In this document: piece by piece, positions 44,792 to 53,059 of the stretch
Layout of the letters: every line of letters starts with the position of its first letter
Position numbering within the stretch: position 1 is the stretch's first letter
Assembly: GCF_023264855.1 (NCBI RefSeq)
Contig: NZ_JAHFUW010000011.1
Span: forward strand, 1-64,000
Reading direction: 5' to 3'
Origin: Herbiconiux sp.
GTDB lineage: Bacteria; Actinomycetota; Actinomycetes; Actinomycetales; Microbacteriaceae
DNA: 64,000 nt
Position numbers and translations under genes: made by a program
The notes under the pieces: generated by a model
Told to the model about the DNA's origin: nothing
Database searches by the model: none
What the model saw: the letters and a program-made list of their open reading frames with translations, nothing else

Positions 44792-46099
44792 CTAGCGGGC
44801 GAAGCGCGCGGTGACCGCCTCGCCGTGCGCGGGGAGGTTCTCGGCGGTGGAGAGGGCGACGATGCGCGCCGAGACCGCCTCGAGCGCCGGGCGGTCGTAG
44901 CGCACGAGCTGCTGGGGGCGGAGGAAGGTGTAGGCACCGAGGCCCGAGGAGAAGCGGGACTGGCCCCCGGTCGGCAGCACGTGGTTCGAGCCGGCCAGGT
45001 AGTCGCCGAGGCTCACCGGCGAATACGCACCGACGAAGATCGCGCCGGCGTTGTGGATGAGCGCGAGGGTGGCATCCGGATCGGCCGTCTGCAGCTCGAG
45101 GTGCTCGGGGCCGTAGACGTTGCTGAGGGCGGCGGCGATCTCGATCGAGTCGACCAGCACGATCGCCGACTGAGGCCCGTCCAGGGCCACGGCCACGCGC
45201 TCGGCGTGCTTGGTCTCGCCGGCGACCCGCTCCAGTGCGGCCTTCACGTTCGAGGCCAGCGCCTCGGAGTCGGTGACCAGCACGGCCGCGGCGAGCTCGT
45301 CGTGCTCGGCCTGGCTCACCAGGTCGGCGGCGACGAACTCCGGATCGGCCGACTCGTCGGCGATGATCAGGATCTCGGTGGGCCCGGCCTCGGAGTCGAT
45401 GCCGACGACCCCGCGCACGAGCCGCTTGGCCGCGGCCACGAAGACGTTGCCCGGCCCGGTGATGACCTGCACGCCCTCGAGACCGATCTCCTCGACCCCG
45501 TAGGCGAGGGCTCCGATCGCCCCCGCTCCCCCGATGGCATAGACCTCGTCGACACCGAGCAGGCCCGCCGCTCCCAGGATGGTGGGGTGCACGCGGCCGC
45601 CGAACTCCTTCTGCGGAGGCGAGGTGATGGCGATGGAGCCGACACCCGCGAGCTGCGCGGGAACGACGTTCATCACGACGCTCGAGGGATAGACGGCCTT
45701 GCCGCCGGGCACATAGAGTCCGACGCGCTCGACCGGGTGCCAGCGCTGCTCCACCACGGCGCCGTCGTCGAGCGTGGTGCGCCGGGCATCCGGGATCTGG
45801 GCGGCCGTGGCCTGGCGCACGCGGATGATCGCCTCGTCGAGGGCCTCGCGCACCGCGGGATCCAGTCCCGCGACGGCCTCGTCGATCTGCGACCGGGGAA
45901 CGCGCACGTGCTCGGGCACCACCTTGTCGAAGCGCTCGGCCTGGTCGCGCAGGGCGACGAGGCCGTCTTCGCGCACAGCGTCGATCAGTGCAGCGGCGGC
46001 CTCGGAGGCCACCGACACATCGGTGTCGGCACGGGGCACGAGCGTGATCAGCTCTGCTCGGGTGGGCGTCTGGCCGCGGAGGTCAATCGTCTGGATCAT
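44792..46099 (-). CDS. hisD: Histidinol dehydrogenase
   Basis: 435 residues. It catalyses the last two steps of histidine synthesis: histidinol to histidinal to histidine with two NAD. Motifs: RVGLYVPGGKAVYPSSVVMNVVPAQLAGV, YAIGGAGAIGALAYG, GPGNVFVAAAKRLV, IDSEAGPTEILIIAD, LVSQAEHDELAAAVLVT and SLGDYLAGSNHVLPTGGQSRF. Zinc ligands Gln, His, Asp and His are present. No other his gene is adjacent in the window, so it leads into MOSC and reductase genes instead of hisC. Confidence 0.96.
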   Translation of the reverse strand: MIQTIDLRGQTPTRAELITLVPRADTDVSVASEAAAALIDAVREDGLVALRDQAERFDKVVPEHVRVPRSQIDEAVAGLDPAVREALDEAIIRVRQATAAQIPDARRTTLDDGAVVEQRWHPVERVGLYVPGGKAVYPSSVVMNVVPAQLAGVGSIAITSPPQKEFGGRVHPTILGAAGLLGVDEVYAIGGAGAIGALAYGVEEIGLEGVQVITGPGNVFVAAAKRLVRGVVGIDSEAGPTEILIIADESADPEFVAADLVSQAEHDELAAAVLVTDSEALASNVKAALERVAGETKHAERVAVALDGPQSAIVLVDSIEIAAALSNVYGPEHLELQTADPDATLALIHNAGAIFVGAYSPVSLGDYLAGSNHVLPTGGQSRFSSGLGAYTFLRPQQLVRYDRPALEAVSARIVALSTAENLPAHGEAVTARFAR

Positions 46100-46156
46100 G
46101 GCTGTTCAAGCCTACCGGCGCGCCGGTGCGGGCGGACGCGCGCCGGATGCCGCACC

Positions 46157-47473
46157 TCAGGCCCGGGCGGGCAGACGGGTGGCGATCGCTTCGAAGGCGC
46201 GCTCGGGACCGGGCGTACGGGCGAGGCCCGCCGCGATCCGGTTCAGCTCGAGGCGGCCGGCGAATTCCCCGTCGAGCAGGGGCGCGATGGCATCCCGCAC
46301 CTCCCCCGGTGTCACCGCGTTCGGATCGAGCGCCACTCCCACACCGGCGCGCTCGAGAGCCGCGGCCCCCGCGAACTGGTCGGTCGAGAACGGCAGCACG
46401 AGCATCGGAACCCCGAAGCCGGCAGCCTCGGTGACGCTGTTGTTGCCGCCGTGCGTGACCGCCACGGCCGCTCCGCGCAGCAGCGCGACCTGCGGCAGGT
46501 ACCCGCGCACGAGCCAGTCCGACGGGATGGCGCCCAGACGCGCGGGGTCGCCCGATCCCGTCGCGATCGCCGCCCGCACGCCCAGCGTGCGCAGGGCGGC
46601 CGCCACGACCGCGAGAACGTCGTCGCGCACCGAGAGGAAGCTGCCGAAGCTGACGTAGACGTACGGATCGCGCGACCCGGCCAGCCAGGCGTCGACCTCG
46701 GCGTCTCCGGAGTCGTCACGCGGCATCGACCCGAGATGGGTGTGCTGCGGGAGTAGCGCGGCGCGCGCGGGGTCGGCCAGCTCGGCCGGGTAATTGAACA
46801 GCAGCAGGTCGCCGGTCTCGGCGAAGGCCGAGCGGGACGGCGATGCCGAGGGATCGAGTTCGATCAGGGCGGTGTTCCACTCCGCGGTGAACGAGTTGCT
46901 CACCCTCGCGCAGATCGCTCGCAGCTCGGCCAGCTCGGCGCGGTCGGGGGCGAAACCGGCCGGCCACGCGGCCGGGAAACCGTACAGTTCGTCACCGGCC
47001 GGCAGGGCGGAGGGGTGCCCCAGCACGACGTCGGCGTAGGGAACTCCGGCGGCGGCCAGGCCCAGGCGTGCACTGAACGCGAGATGGTCGACCAGGACGG
47101 CCTCGGGCTGCACCGCCTCGATCACGGCGATCGTCTCGCGCGCCTTCTGCACGGGCTGCCACATGAGATCGGTGAGGCGCTCCTCGGCCTGGTAGCGCAA
47201 AGTCGCCAGCATGCCGCGCCGGGTGGCCTCGAAGAAGCCGCGGAGCGAGTCACCCTCCTCGCGCGGTTGCTCGCCGGCCCGGATGACACCGGGATTGGAG
47301 CCGCGGCCGAGCTGCAGCGGCGCGCGTTCGTAGCCGAACCGCCGCACGATCCCGTCGGTCGCCTCACCGGTCGCCACGACGACCCGCTCGCCCCGGTCGT
47401 GCCAGGCACCGGCGATGGTGGCGAGCGGGAGCAGGTGCGAGGCGTAGTCGGGGCTGATCACCAGCAGGGTCAC
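46157..47473 (-). CDS. UGT-like glycosyltransferase (GT-B, macrolide-GT type)
   Basis: 438 residues. The N-terminal SPDYASHLLPLATIAGAWHDRGERVVVATGE is the acceptor-domain start. The C-terminal donor motif reads WLVRGYLPQVALLRGAAVAVTHGGNNSVTEAAGFGVPMLVLPFSTDQFAGAAALERAGVGVAL, with the nucleotide-binding HGGxxS and the DQ pair. Family members glycosylate lipids, antibiotics or polyketides; the acceptor is not readable. The start overlaps the end of the upstream glycosyltransferase gene by 4 bases, so both act in one pathway. Confidence 0.88.
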   Translation of the reverse strand: MTLLVISPDYASHLLPLATIAGAWHDRGERVVVATGEATDGIVRRFGYERAPLQLGRGSNPGVIRAGEQPREEGDSLRGFFEATRRGMLATLRYQAEERLTDLMWQPVQKARETIAVIEAVQPEAVLVDHLAFSARLGLAAAGVPYADVVLGHPSALPAGDELYGFPAAWPAGFAPDRAELAELRAICARVSNSFTAEWNTALIELDPSASPSRSAFAETGDLLLFNYPAELADPARAALLPQHTHLGSMPRDDSGDAEVDAWLAGSRDPYVYVSFGSFLSVRDDVLAVVAAALRTLGVRAAIATGSGDPARLGAIPSDWLVRGYLPQVALLRGAAVAVTHGGNNSVTEAAGFGVPMLVLPFSTDQFAGAAALERAGVGVALDPNAVTPGEVRDAIAPLLDGEFAGRLELNRIAAGLARTPGPERAFEAIATRLPARA

Positions 47474-49680
47474 GCGCTCACCTCCGCCCAGGGGAGGTCC
47501 GCGCTCTCGCGCACCACCTGGCGATAGACGCCGGTGAGCGAGGTCGCCATCGCCTGGATGGTGAAGTCGTTCTCGACCACGGCACGGGACCGCGCCCGCC
47601 GATCCGGAGTCGTCTCGGCGGCGGCCACGCTCAGCGCGCGCTCGATCGACGCGGAGAGCGCCTCCCTGTTCCAGGTTCGGGTGAGGAATCCGGTGACACC
47701 GTCGTCGACGTAGGTGGCCGGACCCCCGCCGTCGGGCGCGACCACGAGCAGCCCCGTGGCCATCGCCTCGAGCAGGGCGATGCCGAACTCCTCCTTCAGG
47801 CTGCCGCAGACGTAGACGCCGCCCCCGGCGTTGAGCCCGGGCAGGCCGGTGCGAGCGGCGGCGACCCAGCGGGCCACGGTGTCGTTGGGCCGGTGCCCGG
47901 GCAGCAGCAGCCCTCGTTCGGCGTGCTGCGCGAACGGCACGACCGCATCGATCGCGTCGAGCTGCTCCCGTTCGTCGACCGAGGGATTCGCCAGGTCACC
48001 GCCGATCATCAGCAGGTTCGCCGTCTGCGCCGCCGAGCTGTTCTGCCAGGACGCGACGATCTGCGCCATCCCCTTCACCCGGTGGAAGCGGCCGACGCTC
48101 ACGATCAACGGCAGCCCGCGGCGGTGCTCGGGAAGCGTCTCGAGCAGAGAGCGGAGCGAGGCGAGACCGGCCGTCGGCTCGGCCCCGGCCGCATGCGCCT
48201 CGGCTTCGCCCACGGCCCGGTCGACCACTCCGAGGTCGATGCCTTCGGGCACGACGGTGTGCCGCTCGGGGTGCGAGTCGATGTCGATGCCGACCAGGGT
48301 GCGCATGTCGCGGCGCAGCTCGGGGCGCGGGAAGAGCACCGTGTGGTTGGCGTTCGAGGCGAGCCGTTGTACGAGCCGGGCACGGAACCAGAAGTGCTCG
48401 CGCTCGTCGGCCGCGCCGAAGGTGGCGCGGGTGAGCGACCCGGCCGAGTCCATCGACTGGATCACGGCGTGCGGGTCGGGCGCGACCGTGAACACCACCG
48501 GGATGTCGAGGTCGCGGGCGACGTCGGAGGCGGCCAGACTGCCCACCTCCGCCATGCGCAGGTGCAGCACGTCGACCCGCCCGGCGGCGCGCAGGATGCG
48601 CCGGATGCCGCGCCGGGCGGCGATCCGCTGCGGCCAGGCGGCTGCCGAGCTCACCGTCGGCGTGAGCACCGGGATGCGCCCGAAGTGGTGGCCCTCGGAG
48701 TGCGAGGCGATGTCGGCGACGCTCGCGATGGCATCCGGAACCGAGCCCCGCGACATCGTGATGACCCGGGCGACGTCGTCGGAATGGATGCCCGAGTCGG
48801 CGCCGGTCTCGAGTAGATCGGATGCCGGGCCGTCGGCGGTGCCCGCGACGAGCGCGTCGCCGAGCCGCACCAGCAGGGTCGCCACTCCCCCGTTGTCGCC
48901 GCTGCCGGCCGCGCTGAGGCCCGCGTCGATGTCGGCGTGCAGGAAGAGCTGGGCCACCGTGAGCGGGCCCTCGCCCGCCCGGGTGCGGATGGATCCGCCG
49001 GCGAGGTCGATCAGCGCCAGCCGGGCCTGCAGGGCGAGGGACTCGTCGCTGCCTCGCGCGAGGTCGTCGAGCACTTCGGCGATGCGCGCCGCACCCGGCC
49101 GCTGCCCCAGCCCGGCCACGGATGCCGAGCGTACCAGCGCGTGCTCGCCGACATCACGGGCCGCCTGCACGAGCCGGCGCGCCGGCTCGTCGCCGCGGAT
49201 GAGCCCCAGCGTCTCGATCAGCCGGTAGCGCGCCCCGGGCTCGTGGATGCCCAGCAGCGCTCCTTCGAGGCCGACCGCGACGTGTTCGGGTGCCGTCTGC
49301 GCCCACTGCTCGAGCGATCGCTGAGCGATCATGCCGCCGAAACCGCCGTCGACGACCATGCCGATCAGCCGGCCGACCGCGTCGAAGTGCGGGATGCGGG
49401 CGCCCAGCACCCAGGCGGCGTGCTCGCGCAGGAAGCCACGGTCGTCTGAGAGCAGACCGGTGAGCACGCGATCGGCATCCTCGTCGACGATCTGCCCGAA
49501 GGCGTGAACGGCGGCGATGGCCGCCACGTCGTCGTCGCCCTCGACTGTCCGGGCGAGGATGCGCAGTGTGCGCAGTCCCGGCTCGCGGCTCGCCTCGAAC
49601 GCCACGTCGTCTGCCGCCCGCATCGCCTCGACGATCCGGTCGGCCTCGCGCAGTCGGTCCAACGAAGTCTGAATGCCCAT
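47470..49680 (-). CDS. HEAT-like repeat / GT4 glycosyltransferase fusion
   Basis: 736 residues from ATG 49680, with GAGAGG six bases upstream; six residues further upstream is an in-frame ATG. Residues about 1-260 are Ala/Leu-rich helical pairs of HEAT type (AAIAAVHAFGQIVDEDADRVLTGLL, REHAAWVLGARIPHFDAVGRLIGM). Residues about 310-720 are a GT-B fold with VLHLRMAEVGSLAASDVARDLDIPVVFTVAPDPH, VSVGRFHRVKGMAQIVASW and the nucleotide-sugar E-x7-E motif in EEFGIALLEAMATGLLVVAPDGGGPATYVDDGVTGF. I know of no characterised enzyme with this N-terminus; it may dock partners. A TAGA-TTG-TCTA dyad lies 35 bases upstream. Confidence 0.85.
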   Translation of the reverse strand: MGIQTSLDRLREADRIVEAMRAADDVAFEASREPGLRTLRILARTVEGDDDVAAIAAVHAFGQIVDEDADRVLTGLLSDDRGFLREHAAWVLGARIPHFDAVGRLIGMVVDGGFGGMIAQRSLEQWAQTAPEHVAVGLEGALLGIHEPGARYRLIETLGLIRGDEPARRLVQAARDVGEHALVRSASVAGLGQRPGAARIAEVLDDLARGSDESLALQARLALIDLAGGSIRTRAGEGPLTVAQLFLHADIDAGLSAAGSGDNGGVATLLVRLGDALVAGTADGPASDLLETGADSGIHSDDVARVITMSRGSVPDAIASVADIASHSEGHHFGRIPVLTPTVSSAAAWPQRIAARRGIRRILRAAGRVDVLHLRMAEVGSLAASDVARDLDIPVVFTVAPDPHAVIQSMDSAGSLTRATFGAADEREHFWFRARLVQRLASNANHTVLFPRPELRRDMRTLVGIDIDSHPERHTVVPEGIDLGVVDRAVGEAEAHAAGAEPTAGLASLRSLLETLPEHRRGLPLIVSVGRFHRVKGMAQIVASWQNSSAAQTANLLMIGGDLANPSVDEREQLDAIDAVVPFAQHAERGLLLPGHRPNDTVARWVAAARTGLPGLNAGGGVYVCGSLKEEFGIALLEAMATGLLVVAPDGGGPATYVDDGVTGFLTRTWNREALSASIERALSVAAAETTPDRRARSRAVVENDFTIQAMATSLTGVYRQVVRESADLPWAEVSA

Positions 49681-49714
49681 CGATCGCCTCTCGGTCACGT
49701 TCCCGAGATAACTA

Positions 49715-49725
49715 TAGATTGTCTA
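49715..49725. promoter_or_regulatory. Small palindrome upstream of the glycosyltransferase operon
   Basis: TAGA and TCTA flank TTG, a perfect 4-bp dyad, in an AT-rich patch (49708-49732) in an otherwise GC-rich gap. On the minus strand TATAGT (49716-49711) could be a -10. It is short and might be chance. Confidence 0.3.
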
Positions 49726-49766
49726 GCTATTCAGCGACCTAAGCATTTGTGACACGCAGGTGCTGT

Positions 49767-50756
49767 TCAGGATGCGCTGTGCCGGTGCAGGAGATCGGCC
49801 GCGAGCTCGGCGACGCGCGCGCGGGCCTCCGGCGGCGCCACCACCTCGAGGTGGTCGCCGAACTGCAGCAGCTGGCGCACCGCCTCGAGCTCGGGATAGC
49901 GGATGGTCACGATCCGCCAGCCGGGCCGGGACTCCTTATCCGTCTCCGTGACCTCCAGCCGGACACCCAGGATGCGGCGGGCCAGATCGACGCGGTCCTC
50001 GCGCACCCACGCGGTCACGACGAACTCCCCCGGCGTCTCGGTGCCGTCGCGGAGCGCGACCCAGACCGAGCGGAGCGTCTCGCCGGAGCGGGTCTGGACG
50101 GGCTCCGGCAGGGCCTTGAAGGCGACGAGGCGATCGAGCGCGAAGAGCCGGGCCTCGCCGCGGGAATCGGCGACGAGGTACCAGCGGCCCGCCTTCGAGA
50201 CGAGGCCATATGGGTCGACCGTTCGGCGGCTCGCGCGCGCGGCACCGCTCGACCTGTACCGGATGCTCAGCCGGGTTCGGGCGCGCAGCTCCAGGGCGAG
50301 AGCGGCGACATCGGTGGTGCTCGACTCGGCGGCGAGCCAGCCTGCGTTGTCGACCAGCACGAGATCGGCGAGACCGGGCGCGGCGGACCACGGTCTGGCC
50401 GACGACTCCGACCCGGACACCGCCGCCCGCCGGGCCGCGATCTTGCGCTCGGCCATCGCGTGGGCGGTCGCGAGCCCGAGCTGCTCCTGCTGGGCACCGT
50501 CGAGGCCCGCCAGCGACAGGGCCTCCAGCTCGGCGGGCTCCAGCTGCGAGGCGTTCAGCCGCGCACCGGGCAGCAACAGGATGCCCCCGTGCCGGCCCCG
50601 TTCGGCGTAGACCGGGACGCCGGCCGTCGAGAGCGCCTCGACATCGCGCAGGACCGTGCGGCGCGAGACCTCGAGCCGCTCGGCGAGCTCGGGCGTCGTC
50701 CAGCACTGACGGGTCTGCAGCAGGAGCAGCAGAGACAGCAGTCGGGCCGATTTCAC
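49767..50756 (-). CDS. YafY-type transcriptional regulator with WYL domain
   Basis: 329 residues from GTG 50756, where the family N-terminus VKSARLLSLLLLLQTRQCWTTPELAERLEVSRRTVLRDVEALSTAGVPVYAERGRHGGI begins; AGGA lies seven bases before it. ATG 50780 is in frame but inside a palindrome and lacks a Shine-Dalgarno. The helix-turn-helix is followed by a WYL domain (RLSIRYRSSGAARASRRTVDPYGLVSKAGRWYLVADSRGEARLFALDRL) and a C-terminal extension. It is divergent from a VOC gene. Confidence 0.9.
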   Translation of the reverse strand: MKSARLLSLLLLLQTRQCWTTPELAERLEVSRRTVLRDVEALSTAGVPVYAERGRHGGILLLPGARLNASQLEPAELEALSLAGLDGAQQEQLGLATAHAMAERKIAARRAAVSGSESSARPWSAAPGLADLVLVDNAGWLAAESSTTDVAALALELRARTRLSIRYRSSGAARASRRTVDPYGLVSKAGRWYLVADSRGEARLFALDRLVAFKALPEPVQTRSGETLRSVWVALRDGTETPGEFVVTAWVREDRVDLARRILGVRLEVTETDKESRPGWRIVTIRYPELEAVRQLLQFGDHLEVVAPPEARARVAELAADLLHRHSAS

Positions 50757-50775
50757 CTCCCCATCCTGCTCCTGA

Positions 50776-50798
50776 AACATGACAGGTTCTGTCGTGTT
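50776..50798. promoter_or_regulatory. Palindromic operator between WYL regulator and VOC gene
   Basis: Arms AACATGACAG (50776-50785) and CTGTCGTGTT (50789-50798) are complementary at nine of ten positions around GTT; the inner GACAG/CTGTC is perfect. It covers the region ahead of both diverging genes and is the natural binding site for the regulator itself. Confidence 0.7.
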
Positions 50799-50860
50799 AT
50801 CGGCGTTGACTGGAGGCATGAGTCAGCGGCATCCGTCGCTCCCGACCGGAAAGGCGACCG

Positions 50861-51226
50861 ATGCCCGCCCCCAACCTCTTCCTCCTGTACGTCAGCGACG
50901 CCGCAGCGTCGGCGGCCTTCTACAGCGATCTGTTCGAGATCGAGCCCGTCTTCACGAGCCCGCGCTACATCGCGTTCCCGGTGGCCCCTGGCGTGCTGTT
51001 CGCGATCTGGACCGGGCACAGCGAGCACGCCCACCCCGGCACGCCGCGCACCTCGGAAGTGGGACTGATGGTGGCGGATGACGAGGGCGGGGTCGACGGG
51101 GTGTTCGAGCGCTGGAGCGCCAAGGGCGTGACCGTGCGGGAGGAGCCGCACGATGACGTGTTCGGCCGCACCTTCGTGATCGCCGACCCCGACGGCAACC
51201 TCATCCGCGTCTCGCCGCAGGATTGA
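50861..51226 (+). CDS. VOC-family protein, divergent from WYL regulator
   Basis: 121 residues; GAAAGG lies six bases before the ATG. The fold is plain: PAPNLFLLYVSDAAASAAFYSDLFEIEPVFTSPRYIAFPVAPGVLFAIW and then VGLMVADDEGGVDGVFERWSAKGVTVREEPHDDVFGRTFVIADPDGNLIRVSP. Enzymatic role unknown. The 62-base leader after the palindrome is compatible with repression by the WYL protein. Confidence 0.88.
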   Translation: MPAPNLFLLYVSDAAASAAFYSDLFEIEPVFTSPRYIAFPVAPGVLFAIWTGHSEHAHPGTPRTSEVGLMVADDEGGVDGVFERWSAKGVTVREEPHDDVFGRTFVIADPDGNLIRVSPQD

Positions 51227-51233
51227 ACGGCTG

Positions 51234-51821
51234 TTAGACGGGCGGAGGGAGCTCCACCTGGGTCTCCCCCACAACGCCGTCGAACGCGCCGATGTGGAAG
51301 ATCCCCGCCACCGTCCAGAAGAGGAACTCGGACGACTCGACCGGGCGGGAGAAGTACAGCCCGAACACGAGCGTGCCACCGGCGGGGATGCTGATGCCGC
51401 CGTTGGAGACCACGGTGAACGAGCCGTTGGCGGAGCCGGCCGAACGGAACAGGTCGTTCTGCGGTTGGAGGGCGTCGTTCCAGCCCTCCAGCGAGGAGTC
51501 GATCTCGGTGGGATAGGCCGTGACGAAGTCGTACGGGGTGTCGGTGTCGATCCCGGTGAACACGAACTCGGCCTGCTCGTTCTCGATGTCGGCGCCGGAG
51601 GTGTTGTGGATGACCACGAGAGCCAGGAACGTCTGCTGGTAGTCGAGCTGGATCAGGGTGGCATCGAAGGCGACCGTGAGGCCTCCGCCTCCGCTGGCAG
51701 CTGCCCCGGGTGCGGCGGCAGCCAGAGCGACCACCGGCACGGTCCACGCTGCGCCGGCGAGAACCGTTCGACGGCTGAGACCGGATGGCGACGTCTCGAC
51801 GGTGTATTCCCCTTGCGGCAT
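51234..51821 (-). CDS. Secreted protein with Tat-like signal, beta-sandwich type
   Basis: 195 residues. GLSRRTVLAGAAWTVPVVALAAAAPGAAAS is a twin-Arg signal cut near residue 42. The mature part is beta-rich with Ser/Thr/Asn and no Cys, in line with an extracellular Ig-like domain (FLALVVIHNTSGADIENEQAEFVFTGI…GGISIPAGGTLVFGLYF). I do not recognise a specific family. It follows the small membrane protein on the same strand, 69 bases apart, at the end of the WXG100-like cluster; membership in one operon is possible. Confidence 0.72.
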   Translation of the reverse strand: MPQGEYTVETSPSGLSRRTVLAGAAWTVPVVALAAAAPGAAASGGGGLTVAFDATLIQLDYQQTFLALVVIHNTSGADIENEQAEFVFTGIDTDTPYDFVTAYPTEIDSSLEGWNDALQPQNDLFRSAGSANGSFTVVSNGGISIPAGGTLVFGLYFSRPVESSEFLFWTVAGIFHIGAFDGVVGETQVELPPPV

Positions 51822-51890
51822 GGCTTTCCCCTTCGATCCACGATGATGGTGTCATCCTGCCACACCGGGAGCCCGCGCTGCGAGGTGCGA

Positions 51891-52217
51891 TCAGTAGGGC
51901 TTGCGGCCGTGGGCTGCCTGATACGCGCGAACCCAGCGCCCGCGGGCTGCGGCCATGATGAGCAGGAACACGCCGAGGCCGGCGAAGACGATCAGCAGGA
52001 AGACGCCGAGCACGACCGCTCCGCCCTCGCCGCGACCGAACAGGATGACCGCGAAGACGATCCCGGCGATCAGGAGGAAGGCGCCGAACACGGCTTCGCT
52101 GGTGGGCGACTTCAGCGTGAACTTGTAGCGGCCCTCCATGCGATTGCTGCTCATCCACGGGAACGGCTCGACGAGCTCGCGGCGCGGCGCGGGCTGGGGC
52201 TGCGGAGGGATGCTCAT
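51891..52217 (-). CDS. Small two-helix membrane protein
   Basis: 108 residues. A Pro-rich start (MSIPPQPQPAPRRELVEPFPWMSSNRMEGRYKFTLKSPTSE) is followed by two hydrophobic helices (AVFGAFLLIAGIVFAVILFG and GAVVLGVFLLIVFAGLGVFLLIMAA) and the basic end ARGRWVRAYQAAHGRKPY. No family recognised. It overlaps the preceding gene by 4 bases and so belongs with it and the WXG100-like gene; immunity to, or membrane docking for, that protein is a guess only. Confidence 0.7.
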   Translation of the reverse strand: MSIPPQPQPAPRRELVEPFPWMSSNRMEGRYKFTLKSPTSEAVFGAFLLIAGIVFAVILFGRGEGGAVVLGVFLLIVFAGLGVFLLIMAAARGRWVRAYQAAHGRKPY

Positions 52218-52945
52218 GCCGCCGGCAGCTCGACGAGCGTGCGGAGTCGGTCTCGCAGGGCGGCGGTGTCGACTCCCTCGGCCAGGCCATCGCCCGGCGC
52301 CTCGACGTCGGCGAGGTCCCAGCGCCCGTCGCCCGACGCGGACGGCCGCACGAAGAAGTGCGTCTTCTCCGAACCGGCGACCTCGGTGCCGAAGTAGGCG
52401 GTGCCGCTCGGGTGACGGGGGACGTTGCTCGTGACGATCTGCTCCAGCATCGCGGCGTCGGCGACCTCGGGAGCCTTCACCACCATCACCCAGGTGCTCA
52501 TCGCCGCCGGCTGCAGGAAGATCGACAGCTCGGACGACTGCAGGTAGAGGGCCGCCTCGACGCCGTCGTCGTTCACGAGCCCGATCTCGGTCCAGCGCAC
52601 CGCATTCTGAAGCACCCCGATGAACAGGCGGAGGGCGCCGCGCGGCTGGAGCACGTCGCCCTCGATCAGCAGTTCGCCTCGCGCGACCAGGCTCGAGGCG
52701 CCCAGGGCGGCGATCTGATCGGTGACGAAATCGGGCGCCACCTGCAGGAACTTCTCGGCCTGCATCCGCGCCACCCCGTCGGTGAGCGAGAGGGCGTAGG
52801 CGACCTCACCCGCGCCGAAGGTGGGCGTGTCGCTGGGAGGAGGCGTCGTGGAACGCTCTCGTCCCGAGCCGTCCGCGGGTGCGGAGGCGGCGGGCGGAGC
52901 CGTCGGCGCCGAAGGGACGGTGTTCCAGCCGCTGATGTCGGTCAT
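52214..52945 (-). CDS. Unknown cytoplasmic protein in WXG100-like cluster
   Basis: 243 residues. An unstructured Pro/Ser/Thr-rich lead (about 1-45) is followed by an alpha/beta domain (AYALSLTDGVARMQAEKFLQVAPDF…ALRLFIGVLQNAVRWTEIGLVNDDGVEAALYLQSSELSIFLQPAAMSTWVMVVKA…) and a second part to the end. The outline, one domain of mixed helices and strands with paired similar halves, recalls ESX chaperones such as EspG. There is no motif proof and I call it unknown. It is translationally linked to the two-helix protein. Confidence 0.65.
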   Translation of the reverse strand: MTDISGWNTVPSAPTAPPAASAPADGSGRERSTTPPPSDTPTFGAGEVAYALSLTDGVARMQAEKFLQVAPDFVTDQIAALGASSLVARGELLIEGDVLQPRGALRLFIGVLQNAVRWTEIGLVNDDGVEAALYLQSSELSIFLQPAAMSTWVMVVKAPEVADAAMLEQIVTSNVPRHPSGTAYFGTEVAGSEKTHFFVRPSASGDGRWDLADVEAPGDGLAEGVDTAALRDRLRTLVELPAA

Positions 52946-52987
52946 TTCTGCTCCCTGGTGGGTCGGTCGGTCAGAGCACGGTCACGG

Positions 52988-53059
52988 ATGCGGGCGGTGG
53001 TGCAAATGCGCTCGGTGATGCAGATGCGGGCAGTGCTTCGGATGCGGGTGCCCATCAGA
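52988..53059. repeat. Four imperfect 18-bp tandem repeats
   Basis: Units start at 52988, 53006, 53024 and 53042, each opening ATGCG; the first three continue ATGCGGGCGGTG, ATGCGCTCGGTG and ATGCGGGCAGTG, and the last diverges after ATGCGGGTG. They lie in the 109-base gap between the WXG100-like gene and the next, running 5 bases into the 3' end of the former. Slippage or regulator binding are both possible. Confidence 0.6.
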
